From Streptomyces pristinaespiralis (GTDB lineage: Bacteria; Actinomycetota; Actinomycetes; Streptomycetales; Streptomycetaceae), in contig NZ_CP011340.1 of the NCBI RefSeq assembly GCF_001278075.1, forward strand, positions 1,240,001 to 1,304,000: a stretch of 64,000 nt of DNA, given 5' to 3'. The position numbers were made by a program, and so were the translations under genes. A model generated the notes under the pieces. It had not been told where the DNA came from, did not search any database, and saw only the letters and a list, made by a program, of their open reading frames with translations. Below, in pieces: positions 1-8,736 of the stretch; within the stretch, counting starts at the first letter, position 1, and every line of letters begins with the position of its first letter.

Positions 1-942
1 GCCCTTCGGCCTGCTGGCACCGGAGTTGACGGCCTGAAGGTCGAAGAAGAAGGCCTGCATCATGTTCTTGGCGATCCGGCCGGTGACCAGCTCGGTGAAG
101 TAGCGGGCCTCGATGACCTGCGCCGTCTCGAAGTCCACCTGGGAGCCCTCGACCGCGGCGGCGAGGATGTTGCGCGGCGCCGGGTAGGGGGCGCCCGCCG
201 TCTGCTTCCGCAGGTTCGCGGGGAACGCGGGCAGGTTGGCGGCGAACTTCGGGTTGGACGGGGTGCCGCCGGGGATCTTGTAGCCCTTGACGTCCCAGGG
301 CTGCTGCGAGGACGGGTTCGCGTCGATGAAGGCACGGGCCTGGGCCAGCATCTCGTCCGGGGTGGCGGCCACTTCGTGGACCAGGCCGTTCTCCAGGGCG
401 CGCCGAGGGGTGTACTGGGTGCCCTGGAGCAGCACCTTGAGCAGCGCGTCCGCGATGCCCATGAGCCGTACGGTGCGGGTGACGCCGCCGCCGGCCGGCA
501 GCAGCCCGAGGGTGACCTCGGGCAGGCCGATCTTGGAGCCCGGCGCGTCGAGCGCGATGCGGTGGTGGCAGGCGAGGGCGATCTCGTAACCGCCGCCGAG
601 CGCCGCGCCGTTGATGGCCGCGACGACGGGCTTGCCGATGGTCTCGATGCGGCGCAGGGCGCGCTTGATGCCCATGCCCGCCTCGAAGACGAACCGGGCG
701 TCCTGAGGTCCGGCCTTGATCATTTCCTTGAGGTCGCCGCCCGCGAAGAAGGTCTTCTTCGCGGAGGTGAAGATGATGCCGCGGATGGTCTCCTGCTCGG
801 CCTCCACCCGGTCGGCGATCGCGGCGATGGAGGCCTTGAAGGCCTGGTTCATGGTGTTGGCGGACTGGTTCGGGTCGTCGAGGACGAGCGTGACGATCCC
901 GGTCTCGTCCTGTTCCCAGCGGATGGTGGTGGACTCGCTCAT
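1..942 (-). CDS. FadB/FadJ-type multifunctional fatty-acid oxidation enzyme, N-terminal part (cut by window edge)
   Basis: The 314 residues present are an enoyl-CoA hydratase (crotonase) domain. The oxyanion-hole segment GGGYEIALACHH carries a Glu, and a second catalytic Glu sits in the GLPEVTLGLLP segment about 20 residues later, as in FadB alpha subunits. The 3-hydroxyacyl-CoA dehydrogenase half expected in this family would lie beyond position 1. The ATG at 942 follows a GGAG-like site. The gene is the last visible member of a minus-strand operon with a thiolase 36 bases upstream, so it should do the hydration and dehydrogenation steps of beta-oxidation. The family is clear; whether the full protein is bifunctional cannot be seen. 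Confidence 0.93.
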   Translation of the reverse strand, partial: MSESTTIRWEQDETGIVTLVLDDPNQSANTMNQAFKASIAAIADRVEAEQETIRGIIFTSAKKTFFAGGDLKEMIKAGPQDARFVFEAGMGIKRALRRIETIGKPVVAAINGAALGGGYEIALACHHRIALDAPGSKIGLPEVTLGLLPAGGGVTRTVRLMGIADALLKVLLQGTQYTPRRALENGLVHEVAATPDEMLAQARAFIDANPSSQQPWDVKGYKIPGGTPSNPKFAANLPAFPANLRKQTAGAPYPAPRNILAAAVEGSQVDFETAQVIEARYFTELVTGRIAKNMMQAFFFDLQAVNSGASRPKG

Positions 943-978
943 GGTCTGGCTGCTCCGTATGGCGGGTGAGGACGGGGG

Positions 979-2193
979 TCAGAGACGCTCGACGACGGTG
1001 GCGATGCCCATGCCGCCGCCCACGCAGAGGGTGGCGAGGCCGTACCGCTTGTCCTGGCGTTCCAGTTCGTCGATGAGGGTGCCGAGGATCATCGCCCCGG
1101 TCGCGCCCAGCGGGTGGCCCATGGCGATCGCGCCACCGTTGACGTTGACCTTGTCGAGGGAGAGGCCCATGTCCTGGGCGAAGCGCAGGACGACGCCGGC
1201 GAAGGCCTCGTTGATCTCGACGAGGTCGATGTCGTCGATGGTCAGCCCGGCCTTGGCGAGTGCCTTGCGGGTCGCGGGCGCCGGACCGGTGAGCATGATC
1301 GTCGGCTCGGAGCCGGAGACGGCGGCGGAGACGATCCGGGCGCGCGGGGTGAGCCCGTAACGCTCGCCCACCTCCTTGCTGCCGATGGCGACGAGGGCGG
1401 CGCCGTCGACGATGCCTGAGGAGTTTCCGGCGTGGTGCACATGGTCGATCTTCTCGACCCAGTGGTACTTCTGCAGGGCGACGGCGTCGAAGCCGCCGAG
1501 GTCCCCGATGCCCGCGAAGGACGGCTTGAGGGACGCGAGGGAGTCCGCCGTGGTGCCGGGGCGCATGTGCTCGTCGTGGTCGAGGACGACGAGGCCGTTG
1601 CGGTCGCGGACGGGCACGACCGAACGGTCGAAGCGCCCGTCCTTCCACGCGGCGGCGGCCCGCTCCTGCGACATCGCCGCGTACTCGTCGACGTCGCGGC
1701 GCGACCAGCCGCCGAGGGTGGCGATCAGGTCGGCGCCGATGCCCTGCGGGACGAAGTTGGTCTCGTAGTTGGTCATCGGGTCGGCGAACCAGGCGCCGCC
1801 GTCGGAGGCCATCGGTACGCGCGACATCGACTCGACGCCGCCGGCGAGGACCAGGTCCTCCCAGCCGGAACGCACCTTCATCGCGGCCATGTTGACGGCC
1901 TCGAGGCCCGAGGCACAGAAGCGGTTCTCCTGTACGCCGGCGACGGTGTCGGGCAGCCCGGCGGCGATGGCCGCGATCCGGGCGATGTCGGACCCCTGGT
2001 CGCCGACCGGCCCGACGACGCCGAGCACGATGTCGTCGACGGCGGCGGGGTCCAGGTCCGGGAACCGGTCCTGGATCTCGTGGATCAGTCCGACGACGAG
2101 ATCGATCGGCTTGGTGCCGTGCAGGGCCCCGTTGGCCTTGCCGCGACCGCGCGGGGTGCGGATCGCGTCGTACACGTACGCTTCGGTGCTCAC
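979..2193 (-). CDS. Acetyl-CoA C-acyltransferase (thiolase, FadA type)
   Basis: This 404-residue protein has the normal thiolase length. The acyl-accepting Cys is Cys93 in the segment [12 protein letters not shown]. The C-terminal signatures are [17 protein letters not shown], with its catalytic His, and LCVGGGMG, with the second active-site Cys. It cleaves 3-ketoacyl-CoA with CoA, the last step of beta-oxidation. The start is GTG at 2193. It lies 20 bases after the acyl-CoA dehydrogenase and 36 bases before the FadB-type gene, so the three are probably one transcript supplying a complete oxidation cycle. Confidence 0.95.
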   Translation of the reverse strand: MSTEAYVYDAIRTPRGRGKANGALHGTKPIDLVVGLIHEIQDRFPDLDPAAVDDIVLGVVGPVGDQGSDIARIAAIAAGLPDTVAGVQENRFCASGLEAVNMAAMKVRSGWEDLVLAGGVESMSRVPMASDGGAWFADPMTNYETNFVPQGIGADLIATLGGWSRRDVDEYAAMSQERAAAAWKDGRFDRSVVPVRDRNGLVVLDHDEHMRPGTTADSLASLKPSFAGIGDLGGFDAVALQKYHWVEKIDHVHHAGNSSGIVDGAALVAIGSKEVGERYGLTPRARIVSAAVSGSEPTIMLTGPAPATRKALAKAGLTIDDIDLVEINEAFAGVVLRFAQDMGLSLDKVNVNGGAIAMGHPLGATGAMILGTLIDELERQDKRYGLATLCVGGGMGIATVVERL

Positions 2194-2213
2194 TGGTCAG
2201 CCTTTCAAGAGGG

Positions 2214-3356
2214 TTAGCCGAGCAGGGAACGACCGATGATCTCCTTCATGATCTCGGTCGTGCCGCCGTAGATGGTCTGGATGCGTCCGTCGGTGAATGC
2301 CCTGGCGACGCGGTACTCGTTCATGTAGCCGTACCCGCCGTGGAGCTGGAGGCAGCGGTCGGCGGCACGCTTCTGGAGTTCGGTCGCCCACCACTTGGCC
2401 ATCGAGGCGTGGACGGCGTCCAGCTCGCCGTTGGTGTGGTCGGTGATGCAGCGGTCGAGGAAGGCACGGGTGACCGCGCATTCGGTCGCCAGCTCCGCGA
2501 TCTCGAAGCGGATGTGCTGGAGCCGCGCGAGCGGCCGGCCGAAGGCCTCACGCTCCTTGACGTACTCGGTGGTGATCTCCAGCAGATGCTCGGCCGCGGC
2601 GATGCCGGCGACGGCGATCGCCATCCGTTCCTGCGCGAGGTTGGTCATCAGATGGATGAAGGCGCCGTTGAGCTCGCCGAGCAGGTTCTCCTTCGGGACA
2701 CGGACGTCGTTGAAGAACAGTTCGGCGGTGTCCTGCGACTTCTGGCCGATCTTGTCGAGGTTGCGGCCACGCTCGAAGCCCTCCGCGCCCCGCTCGACGA
2801 CCAGCAGCGACAGGCCGTGCGCGCCGCCCTCGGGAGTGGTTTTGGCGACGACGATCACCAGGTCGGCGAGGATGCCGTTGGAGATGAAGGTCTTGGAGCC
2901 GTTCAGCAGCCAGTGGTCGCCGCGGTCCTCCGCCGTGGTGCGGATGCCCTGGAGGTCGGAGCCGGCGCCCGGCTCGGTCATCGCGATCGCGGTGATGATC
3001 TCGCCGCTGCAGAAGCCGGGCAGCCAGCGCCGCTTCTGCTCGTCGGTGGCGAGGGAGGTGAGGTAGGGGCCGATGATGTCGTTGTGCAGGCCGATGGCCA
3101 GGCCGGGCGCGCCGGCGCGGGTGAACTCCTCGTGGAGCACCGCGGCGTATCGGAAGTCGTCGTTGCCGCCGCCGCCGTACTCCTCGGGCACGGCGAGACC
3201 CAGCAGCCCCTGCCGGCCCGCGGCCAGCCACGCGTCGCGGCTGACGATCCCGTCCTTCTCCCACTGCTCGTAGTGCGGCTCCACCTCCTTGGCGAGGAAG
3301 GTGCGCACGGTCCGGCGGAAGGCCTCGTGCTCGTCGGTGAAGATCTGGCGCTTCAA
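2214..3356 (-). CDS. Acyl-CoA dehydrogenase
   Basis: A 380-residue flavoprotein of the acyl-CoA dehydrogenase superfamily. The N-terminal alpha domain starts FTDEHEAFRRTVRTFL, the middle carries the FAD/substrate-binding segment AMTEPGAGSDLQGI, and the C-terminal signature is LQLHGGYGYMNEY. It should oxidise acyl-CoA to trans-2-enoyl-CoA, the first step of the cycle. I place the start at a TTG (3356-3354) because AGGAGG precedes it by four bases, the protein begins there like its homologues, and it overlaps the upstream stop as TTGA. In-frame sequence upstream of this start is arginine-rich and does not look coding. Confidence 0.93.
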   Translation of the reverse strand: MKRQIFTDEHEAFRRTVRTFLAKEVEPHYEQWEKDGIVSRDAWLAAGRQGLLGLAVPEEYGGGGNDDFRYAAVLHEEFTRAGAPGLAIGLHNDIIGPYLTSLATDEQKRRWLPGFCSGEIITAIAMTEPGAGSDLQGIRTTAEDRGDHWLLNGSKTFISNGILADLVIVVAKTTPEGGAHGLSLLVVERGAEGFERGRNLDKIGQKSQDTAELFFNDVRVPKENLLGELNGAFIHLMTNLAQERMAIAVAGIAAAEHLLEITTEYVKEREAFGRPLARLQHIRFEIAELATECAVTRAFLDRCITDHTNGELDAVHASMAKWWATELQKRAADRCLQLHGGYGYMNEYRVARAFTDGRIQTIYGGTTEIMKEIIGRSLLG

Positions 3357-4486
3357 CGGTCCTCCTGGGGCCGGATAGCGGGCACGTCCCAGTCCCTGGC
3401 GACGTCCGCGGTGTCCGCGCCGGGCTGGGCGGGGCCCCGGCTCACGGCTGTGGGTGTGGCGGAGAAGCGGGGCGCGGGGGCGGGCTGCGTGATGCCGCCG
3501 TGGTCGACGAACGTCCCGCGGGCGGCGAGGTGCGGATGGGCGGGGGCCTCGCGGAGCGAGAGCACGGGCGCGACGCAGGCGTCGGTGCCTTCGAAGACGG
3601 CGGTCCACTCGGCGCGGGTACGGGACCTGAACCGGTCGGCGACCGCCTGGCGGAGCTCATCCCAGCGGTCGAAGTCCTTGCGGGCCGGGATGTCGTCCTT
3701 GATGCCGAGCAGTTCGACGAACCGGTCGTAGAACTGCTGCTCCAGCGCGCCCACCGCCATGTACTCGCCGTCGGCGGTCTCGTAGGTGCCGTAGAAGGGG
3801 CAGCCGCCGTCGAGGAGGTTGGCACCGCGGCGGTCCTGCCAGCCGCCGGCGGCCATCATCCCGTGGATCATCGTGGCGAGGTGCGTGGCGCCGTCGACGA
3901 TGGCCGCGTCGACGACCTGTCCGCCGCCGCCTTCGGCGCGGGCGTGCTGGAGGGCCGCGAGCACGCCGATGACCAGGTAGAGGGAGCCGCCCGCGTAGTC
4001 GCCGACGAGGTTGGCGGGAACGGTGGGCGGCTCGCCGGAACTGCCGATCATGGAGAGTGTGCCGGTCAGGGCGATGTAGGAGATGTCGTGGCCGGCGCGC
4101 TGGGCGAGCGGGCCCTGCTGGCCCCAGCCGGTCATCCGTCCGTAGACCAGGCGCGGGTTGCGGGCGAGGCATTCGTCGGGGCCCACGCCGAGGCGCTCGG
4201 CGACGCCGGGCCGGAAGCCCTCGATGAGGACGTCGGCGCGCTCGACGAGGTCGAGGACCCGGGCGGGGCCGTCGGCCGACTTGAGGTCGATCAGCACCGA
4301 GCGCTTGTTGCGGTTGGTGAGGTCGTACGCCGGGTCGATGGCGAGCCCGGCACCGCCGGGACGGTCGACGCGCACGACATCGGCCCCGAGGTCGCCGAGG
4401 AGCATGGCGGCGAAGGGGCCGGGCCCGATGCCCGCCAGCTCCACCACTCGGACCCCGGCCAGCGGGCCGTTCCCTGACGCTGTCAT
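3353..4486 (-). CDS. Alpha-methylacyl-CoA racemase (CaiB/BaiF CoA-transferase superfamily)
   Basis: The 377-residue protein opens with the class III CoA-transferase signature VRVVELAGIGPGPFAAMLL. It resembles mycobacterial alpha-methylacyl-CoA racemase (MCR) along its length. The residues matching the MCR acid/base set are visible: His133 in AGHDISYI, Asp163 in LVGDYAGG and Glu249 in AVGALEQQFY. The racemase interconverts R and S 2-methylacyl-CoA so that branched chains can be oxidised. It is the first gene of the operon and its stop overlaps the dehydrogenase TTG. The ATG at 4486 follows a GGGGG site. A simple CoA-transferase is the alternative, but the Glu and the operon partners favour a racemase. 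Confidence 0.88.
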   Translation of the reverse strand: MTASGNGPLAGVRVVELAGIGPGPFAAMLLGDLGADVVRVDRPGGAGLAIDPAYDLTNRNKRSVLIDLKSADGPARVLDLVERADVLIEGFRPGVAERLGVGPDECLARNPRLVYGRMTGWGQQGPLAQRAGHDISYIALTGTLSMIGSSGEPPTVPANLVGDYAGGSLYLVIGVLAALQHARAEGGGGQVVDAAIVDGATHLATMIHGMMAAGGWQDRRGANLLDGGCPFYGTYETADGEYMAVGALEQQFYDRFVELLGIKDDIPARKDFDRWDELRQAVADRFRSRTRAEWTAVFEGTDACVAPVLSLREAPAHPHLAARGTFVDHGGITQPAPAPRFSATPTAVSRGPAQPGADTADVARDWDVPAIRPQEDR

Positions 4487-4732
4487 CCAGCCCCCAGCTA
4501 TGTGACACAACTGATGTAACACCAACGATGGTAAGAACGCGTTCCAGTTCTGACAAGGGTTTCGGCCGAGCAAGCGCTTAGGAGTGTCGGCCCGCTTGAT
4601 CACCGGTGGATCACTGAAGGAAACCGGATCTTCTGCGCGGCCGCTCCGCGCGCTAGCCTCAGCCACCGACAACGGCGTGGGGCGGGCTCTGCCGCCCTGA
4701 TCCGCCGGGACAGCCTGACGGCGGAGGAGCCA

Positions 4733-5932
4733 GTGAACAGCCAGAACGGGACGGACCGCGCACAGCGGCCGTACGACATCGTGCTCTTCGGGGCGACCGG
4801 ATTCGTCGGACGGCTCACCGCCGAGTATCTCGCCCTGCACGCGCCCGAAGGCTGCCGCTGGGCGGTCGCGGGACGCAGCCGCGACAAGCTCGAGCACCTC
4901 AGGGAACAACTGGCCGTCATCAACCCCTCGTGCGCGGCCCTGACGCTGATCGAGGCCGACGCCGCCGACGCCGGCTCGCTGCGGGAGCTCGCCGGGTCCG
5001 CCAGGGTCGTCGCCACGACGGTCGGCCCGTACGTCTGGTACGGCGAGGGCCTGGTCGCCGCGTGCGCCGACGCCGGGACGGACTACGTCGACCTCACCGG
5101 GGAGCCCGAGTTCGTCGACCTGATGTACGTGCGGCACGACGCGCGGGCCCGGGAGACCGGCGCACGTCTCCTCCACGCGTGCGGCTTCGACTCGGTCCCG
5201 CACGACCTCGGCGTGTACTTCACCGTGCAGCAGCTCCCCGAAGGGGTGCCGCTCACCGTCGACGGCTTCGTCCGCTCCAACGCGATGTTCTCCGGCGGCA
5301 CGCTGGCCTCCGCGCTCAACGCGATGGGCCGCGGCCGCCAGACGCTGCGCGCCGCACGCGAACGGCGCCTGCACGAACCGAGGTTGGTCGGCCGCCGGGC
5401 ACAGGCCCCCCTCGGCGGGCCGCGCTTCAGCCGGGAGACCGGGGCGTGGGCGCTGCCCCTGCCGACGATCGACCCGCAGATCGTGGCCCGCTCGGCGCGC
5501 GCGCTGGAACGCTACGGCCCCGACTTCCGCTACCGCCACTACGCGGCGGTCAAGACCCTTCCGATGGCACTGGGCGGGCCGGCGGCCGTCGGCGCGGGCT
5601 TCGCCCTCGCACAGATCCCGGCGGCCCGGCGGTGGCTGACGAGCCGTTACGCGCCGGGCGACGGCCCCGGCGCGAAGCGCCGGTCCGAGAGCTGGTTCTC
5701 GGTCCGCTTCGTCGGCGAGGGCGGCGGCCGCCGGGTCTTCACCGAGGTGAAGGGCGGCGACCCGGGCTACGACGAGACGGCGAAGATACTGGCGGAGGCG
5801 GCGATGTGCCTGGCGGAGGACACGCTGCCGAGGACCTCCGGCCAGGTGACGCCGGCGGTGGCGATGGGCGACGCGCTGCTGACACGACTCCAGAAGGCAG
5901 GCCTCCACTTCCGGGTGGCCCACACCCGCTGA
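4733..5932 (+). CDS. Saccharopine dehydrogenase-like trans-acting enoyl reductase family protein
   Basis: A 399-residue protein with an N-terminal Rossmann fold: DIVLFGATGFVGRLTAEYL at residues 13-31, then WAVAGRSRDKL. It belongs to the saccharopine-dehydrogenase-like group that includes mycobacterial trans-acting enoyl reductases of polyketide lipid synthesis. The GTG start at 4733 follows GGAGGAG. It is divergent from the beta-oxidation operon, sharing a promoter region of about 250 bases, so a role in lipid metabolism is plausible. The exact substrate cannot be read from sequence and no polyketide synthase is nearby. Confidence 0.82.
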   Translation: MNSQNGTDRAQRPYDIVLFGATGFVGRLTAEYLALHAPEGCRWAVAGRSRDKLEHLREQLAVINPSCAALTLIEADAADAGSLRELAGSARVVATTVGPYVWYGEGLVAACADAGTDYVDLTGEPEFVDLMYVRHDARARETGARLLHACGFDSVPHDLGVYFTVQQLPEGVPLTVDGFVRSNAMFSGGTLASALNAMGRGRQTLRAARERRLHEPRLVGRRAQAPLGGPRFSRETGAWALPLPTIDPQIVARSARALERYGPDFRYRHYAAVKTLPMALGGPAAVGAGFALAQIPAARRWLTSRYAPGDGPGAKRRSESWFSVRFVGEGGGRRVFTEVKGGDPGYDETAKILAEAAMCLAEDTLPRTSGQVTPAVAMGDALLTRLQKAGLHFRVAHTR

Positions 5933-6060
5933 GCGGCCCTGCCGCCACCGCGGTCCGCGCGGGCACGCGACACATCCCGGCCCGGGGCCCGGGCCCGCGC
6001 GGACCGCGGAGGCCGGGGAGGCCGGGGAGGCCCGGTCCCCGGCCGGGCCCGGGCTCGGAA

Positions 6061-6176
6061 AGGTTGGGCACTCGGGGCCCGGGAGGCCGGGTCCCGGGCC
6101 CGGGCCCGGGCCCGGAGAGGTAGGGCGCTCGGGGCCCGGGAGGCCGGGGAGGAGGTTGGGCACTCAGGGCCGGGGC
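6061..6176. repeat. Three imperfect copies of a GC-rich unit
   Basis: Copies begin at 6061, 6118 and 6153. Each opens AGGTTGGGCACTC or AGGTAGGGCGCTC and continues into GGGGCCCGGGAGGCCGGG; the third copy degenerates after about 24 bases. Spacings are 57 and 35 bases, so this is not a clean tandem array. It is non-coding. Confidence 0.7.
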
Positions 6177-6270
6177 CGCCCTGGGCGGGGAGGCCGGGTC
6201 TCCCTGCGCGGGTCGCCGCCTGGACCGGACCCGAGCCTGGCCTCGCACCCGCGTTGGTCCGGGCCTGGCG

Positions 6271-6503
6271 TCGCACCGGTGCCTTGGCCCGCCTCACCCT
6301 TGACGGCGCGTCGGCGCGTCGGCCCGGCCGGCCCCTTCCCAGCCCTGCGCCGGGTACGACGACCTTGGCCCTGGGGCGACCCGCCTCCGCACCGGTTTGT
6401 ACTGGGACCCGCCCTGGTCTTGACCTCGTGTGCGGCCTCGCATCGGACTCGGCCGGGAGCCGCGCGGCCCCGGCCTCGCCTCGCACCGGTGCCTTGGCCC
6501 GCC
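6271..6503. repeat. Direct repeat pair 210 bases apart
   Basis: A 23-base identical string beginning TCGCACCGGTGCC lies at 6271-6293 and again at 6481-6503. Similarity continues for about 30 further bases through a CCCTTGAC...GCGTCGGC segment. The 210-base period is a multiple of three, but the enclosed frames do not look like protein. Confidence 0.75.
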
Positions 6504-6834
6504 CCTCCCTTGACCGTGCGTCGGCCCGGCCCTCTGGGCCGCCCCTCGCGCTGGGCTGCGGCCCGGCCTCACATCGGGCCCGGCCGGGCCCCCGGGTGCG
6601 GAGCGCCCTGGGGCCGGGGCCGTCCCAGGCCGCCGGTCGGCATTCGCCGTCCTGTACCGGTGTGCTCGCTCTTGTCCACGCAGCGGCGGGTTCATGGTCG
6701 CCGGTCATGAAGATTTCATCCGTTGCATGTGGCGCAAAGGCTGTGCAGGACGCGCGTATAGCAGGACTCTGGTCCTGCCCGTGGACAGGCCACGTGGCGC
6801 GCACCAACCCCCGTCCCTGCGTGGAGGTTTCTGC

Positions 6835-7320
6835 ATGCGTCGCCGTTTCGCCCTGCCGCTCGTGGCGGCCGCTCTGGCTTTGCCCGCCGCCCTGATCCCC
6901 GCCGGGTCGGCCGCCGCCGCCCCCGCCGACAAGCTCCAGGTGCTCAGTTCCTGGACACAGACCAGCGCCACCAGCTACAACGCCTGGGCCGCCGCCCGGG
7001 CCAACCAGGGCGCCTGGAGCGCCTACGGCTTCAACTGGTCCACGGACTACTGCTCGACGTCGCCGGACAACCCGTTCGGCTTCCCTTTCAAAATGTCATG
7101 CGCACGCCATGACTTCGGTTATCGGAACTACAAGGCCGTCGGTACCTTCGACGCGAACAAGTCCAGACTGGACTCGGCGTTCTACGAGGACCTGAAGCGG
7201 GTGTGCAACCGGTACTCCGGCGCCACCCGCACGGCGTGCAACTCGACGGCGTGGACGTACTACCAGGCCGTGTCCGCCTTCGGGTACTCGGCCGCGGTCG
7301 ACGGCGGCAAGGCCGCCTGA
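6835..7320 (+). CDS. Secreted prokaryotic phospholipase A2
   Basis: A 161-residue precursor. Residues 1-29 form a Sec signal peptide (MRRRFALPLV, then an Ala/Leu core ending ASA-type AAAA). The mature part has the bacterial PLA2 signature CARHDFGYRN with the catalytic His92-Asp93 pair, a calcium-loop Asp in STDYCS, and four cysteines (73, 89, 124, 135) for two disulfides. It should hydrolyse the sn-2 ester of phospholipids outside the cell with calcium, like the S. violaceoruber enzyme. I choose ATG 6835 because GGAGG precedes it and the signal peptide begins there. It is monocistronic and ends at a strong hairpin. Confidence 0.93.
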   Translation: MRRRFALPLVAAALALPAALIPAGSAAAAPADKLQVLSSWTQTSATSYNAWAAARANQGAWSAYGFNWSTDYCSTSPDNPFGFPFKMSCARHDFGYRNYKAVGTFDANKSRLDSAFYEDLKRVCNRYSGATRTACNSTAWTYYQAVSAFGYSAAVDGGKAA

Positions 7321-7323
7321 CAA

Positions 7324-7366
7324 GGGGTGAGGCCCCGTTACGGAGGTGACGGGGCCTCACGACCCC
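7324..7366. terminator. Bidirectional terminator hairpin
   Basis: A perfect 12-base stem, GTGAGGCCCCGT (7327-7338) pairing with 7349-7360, around a 10-base loop, is extended by flanking G/C pairs. It sits in the 58 bases between the convergent phospholipase and endonuclease V genes, so it can serve both. There is no U-run, as is usual in Streptomyces. Confidence 0.75.
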
Positions 7367-7378
7367 TGTACTGCGCCA

Positions 7379-8074
7379 TCACACGCCTGTCGCCTCCGCA
7401 AGCGCCCTCCGGCACAGGGCGTCCGCGCGCCGTGTCGTCTGTGGCACCCGGAACTCCGGTGCCAGCCGCAGCGTGTGGGCGCATGCCGAGTCCAGCGTCA
7501 CGCGGTGCCCCGCCGAGACGAAGACCGGCTTCACGCCCTGCTGCGTGCGCAGCGCCCTGCCGACCTCCTCGCCGTCGTCGGCGAGAAGAGGCGCGACATC
7601 GCCCCGCTCCGGCCCGAGTTCGCCGTAGGTGAAGACGAACGGGTTCTTCGCCACCCCGATCGACGGCAGCCCCGTCAGCACCCCGAGATGGCTCGCCAGC
7701 CCGAACCGCCGTGGGTGCGCGAGGCCGTAGCCGTCGCAGAGGACCAGGCCCGGCCCGGCCGTGAGCGATTCGAGCGCGGCCAGCACCGTCGGGATCTCGC
7801 GGAAGGCGAGCAGCCCGGGCACGTAGGGGAAGGTGATCCGGCCGATCGCCGTGGCCTCTTCCACTACGGTCAGCGTCTCCGCGTCCAGCACGACCGCCGC
7901 CGCGGCGACGACGTCGCGGTCGTCGTCGTACGCCACGTCGACGCCGGTCACCAGCCCGGTGCCGACCGGCGGGCCCGGCTCGTCCAGGACGACTCGGGCG
8001 CGCAGTTCGTCCTGGACGGCCAGGGCCTCTTCTTCGTTCACCGGCCAGCCGGAGGGCGCTTCGACGATCTTCAT
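7379..8074 (-). CDS. nfi: Endonuclease V (deoxyinosine 3'-endonuclease)
   Basis: A 231-residue protein of normal EndoV length. The catalytic and recognition residues are all visible with family spacing: Asp46 (GVDVAY), Tyr84 (PYVPG wedge), Glu93 (FREIP), Asp114 (LCDGYG), His120 and Lys143 (VAKN). These follow the pattern of D43, Y80, E89, D110, H116 and K139 in the Thermotoga enzyme. It nicks DNA near deaminated bases, mainly inosine. The ATG at 8074 is the first one consistent with the fold; no strong Shine-Dalgarno is seen. It is convergent with the phospholipase gene and divergent from the YciI gene. Confidence 0.94.
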   Translation of the reverse strand: MKIVEAPSGWPVNEEEALAVQDELRARVVLDEPGPPVGTGLVTGVDVAYDDDRDVVAAAAVVLDAETLTVVEEATAIGRITFPYVPGLLAFREIPTVLAALESLTAGPGLVLCDGYGLAHPRRFGLASHLGVLTGLPSIGVAKNPFVFTYGELGPERGDVAPLLADDGEEVGRALRTQQGVKPVFVSAGHRVTLDSACAHTLRLAPEFRVPQTTRRADALCRRALAEATGV

Positions 8075-8149
8075 GATGCGGCCCACTTTATGGCCTGCCC
8101 CTGAGCGACCGCCGCCCAGGAGCAGGCGGCGCCCGGTAGCGTGGCGATC

Positions 8150-8449
8150 ATGTTTGTGATGGAACTGACCTACACCGCGCCGGTCGAGCGCGTCGAACCG
8201 CTGATGGAAGCCCATGTGGCATGGCTGGACGGCCTGTACGAGGAGGGCGTCTTCATCGCGTCGGGCAGGAAGAAGCCGCGCGACGGCGGGATCATCCTCG
8301 CGGTCGGGGACGATCGCGCCGGCATCGAGAAGATCGCGGCGACCGACCCCTTCGTCGTCGGCGCTGTGTGCACGTACCGGATCACCGAGTTCATCGCGAC
8401 GAAGACAGCGCCGGAGCTGGCTCCCTACCGGCAGCAGCCGTCTTCCTGA
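8150..8449 (+). CDS. YciI-family protein
   Basis: A 99-residue ferredoxin-like alpha/beta-barrel protein. The N-terminus MFVMELTYT, the central EAHVAWL with the family His, the SGRKKPRDGG loop and the C-terminal EKIAATDPF segment are typical of YciI, a family related to muconolactone isomerases but without an assigned reaction in most members. No Shine-Dalgarno is visible. Instead a -10-like TAGCGT (8137-8142) ends seven bases before ATG 8150, suggesting a leaderless mRNA; a GTG at 8141 is a less likely alternative. The 3' end overlaps the LysR remnant on the other strand. Confidence 0.85.
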   Translation: MFVMELTYTAPVERVEPLMEAHVAWLDGLYEEGVFIASGRKKPRDGGIILAVGDDRAGIEKIAATDPFVVGAVCTYRITEFIATKTAPELAPYRQQPSS

Positions 8450-8734
8450 CGACCCGTTCAGGGCCCGGTTGGGCCCGCGGGAGGTACGTGGTGCCGCCTT
8501 GCCGCGCGGCTGTGCGCAGCGCCGCGATGACGGCCGGGGTCGTCGGGTCCGCGGCTTCGGTGTGACGCGTCGCGGCGAACAGGAGACGCAGGATGGGGTG
8601 GTCCTCGATGGGCACCGCGCGGATTCCTGGTGCGGCCGGGTCGATGGCCGTTCGGGGGACGAGCGCGGTGGCGAGGCCGGCCCGGGCGAGGGTGAGCCGG
8701 GCGGCGATGTCGGCGGTGATGTAGCGCGCCGCGG
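8391..8734 (-). pseudogene. LysR-family regulator remnant (C-terminal effector domain only)
   Basis: About 115 residues matching the C-terminal end of a LysR substrate-binding domain. GFTPAARYITADI is followed by the typical LTLARAGLATALVPRTAI segment and a terminal helix VIAALRTAARQ. Nothing upstream encodes a helix-turn-helix: similarity stops near 8735-8740, where sequence belonging to the plus-strand neighbour begins. The 3' end runs 59 bases into the YciI gene. It cannot work as a regulator. I read it as the surviving 3' half of a gene whose 5' half was deleted. Confidence 0.65.
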
Positions 8735-8736
8735 GT

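Larger units (their letters stand above)
5933..6834. other. GC-saturated non-coding stretch with internal repeats
   Basis: About 900 bases with no credible gene. The open frames on both strands translate to low-complexity Arg/Pro/Gly/Ala strings without domains, and are open only because stop codons are rare at this GC content. The first third is made of GGCCCGGG-type runs containing three imperfect copies of a 24-31 base unit. The middle contains a pair of direct repeats 210 bases apart. The last 150 bases should contain the promoter of the downstream phospholipase gene; a TATAGC hexamer is present near 6757 but I see no convincing -35. Confidence 0.7.

Noticed and set aside
3353..6163. A 936-codon open frame on the minus strand
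   Set aside because: Only its last 378 codons (4486-3353) encode a recognisable enzyme. The rest is antisense to the enoyl reductase and GC-rich spacer.
6156..6710. Pro/Arg-rich frames in the 5933-6834 gap
   Set aside because: Open on several frames of both strands at once, low complexity, and no ribosome-binding site or homology.
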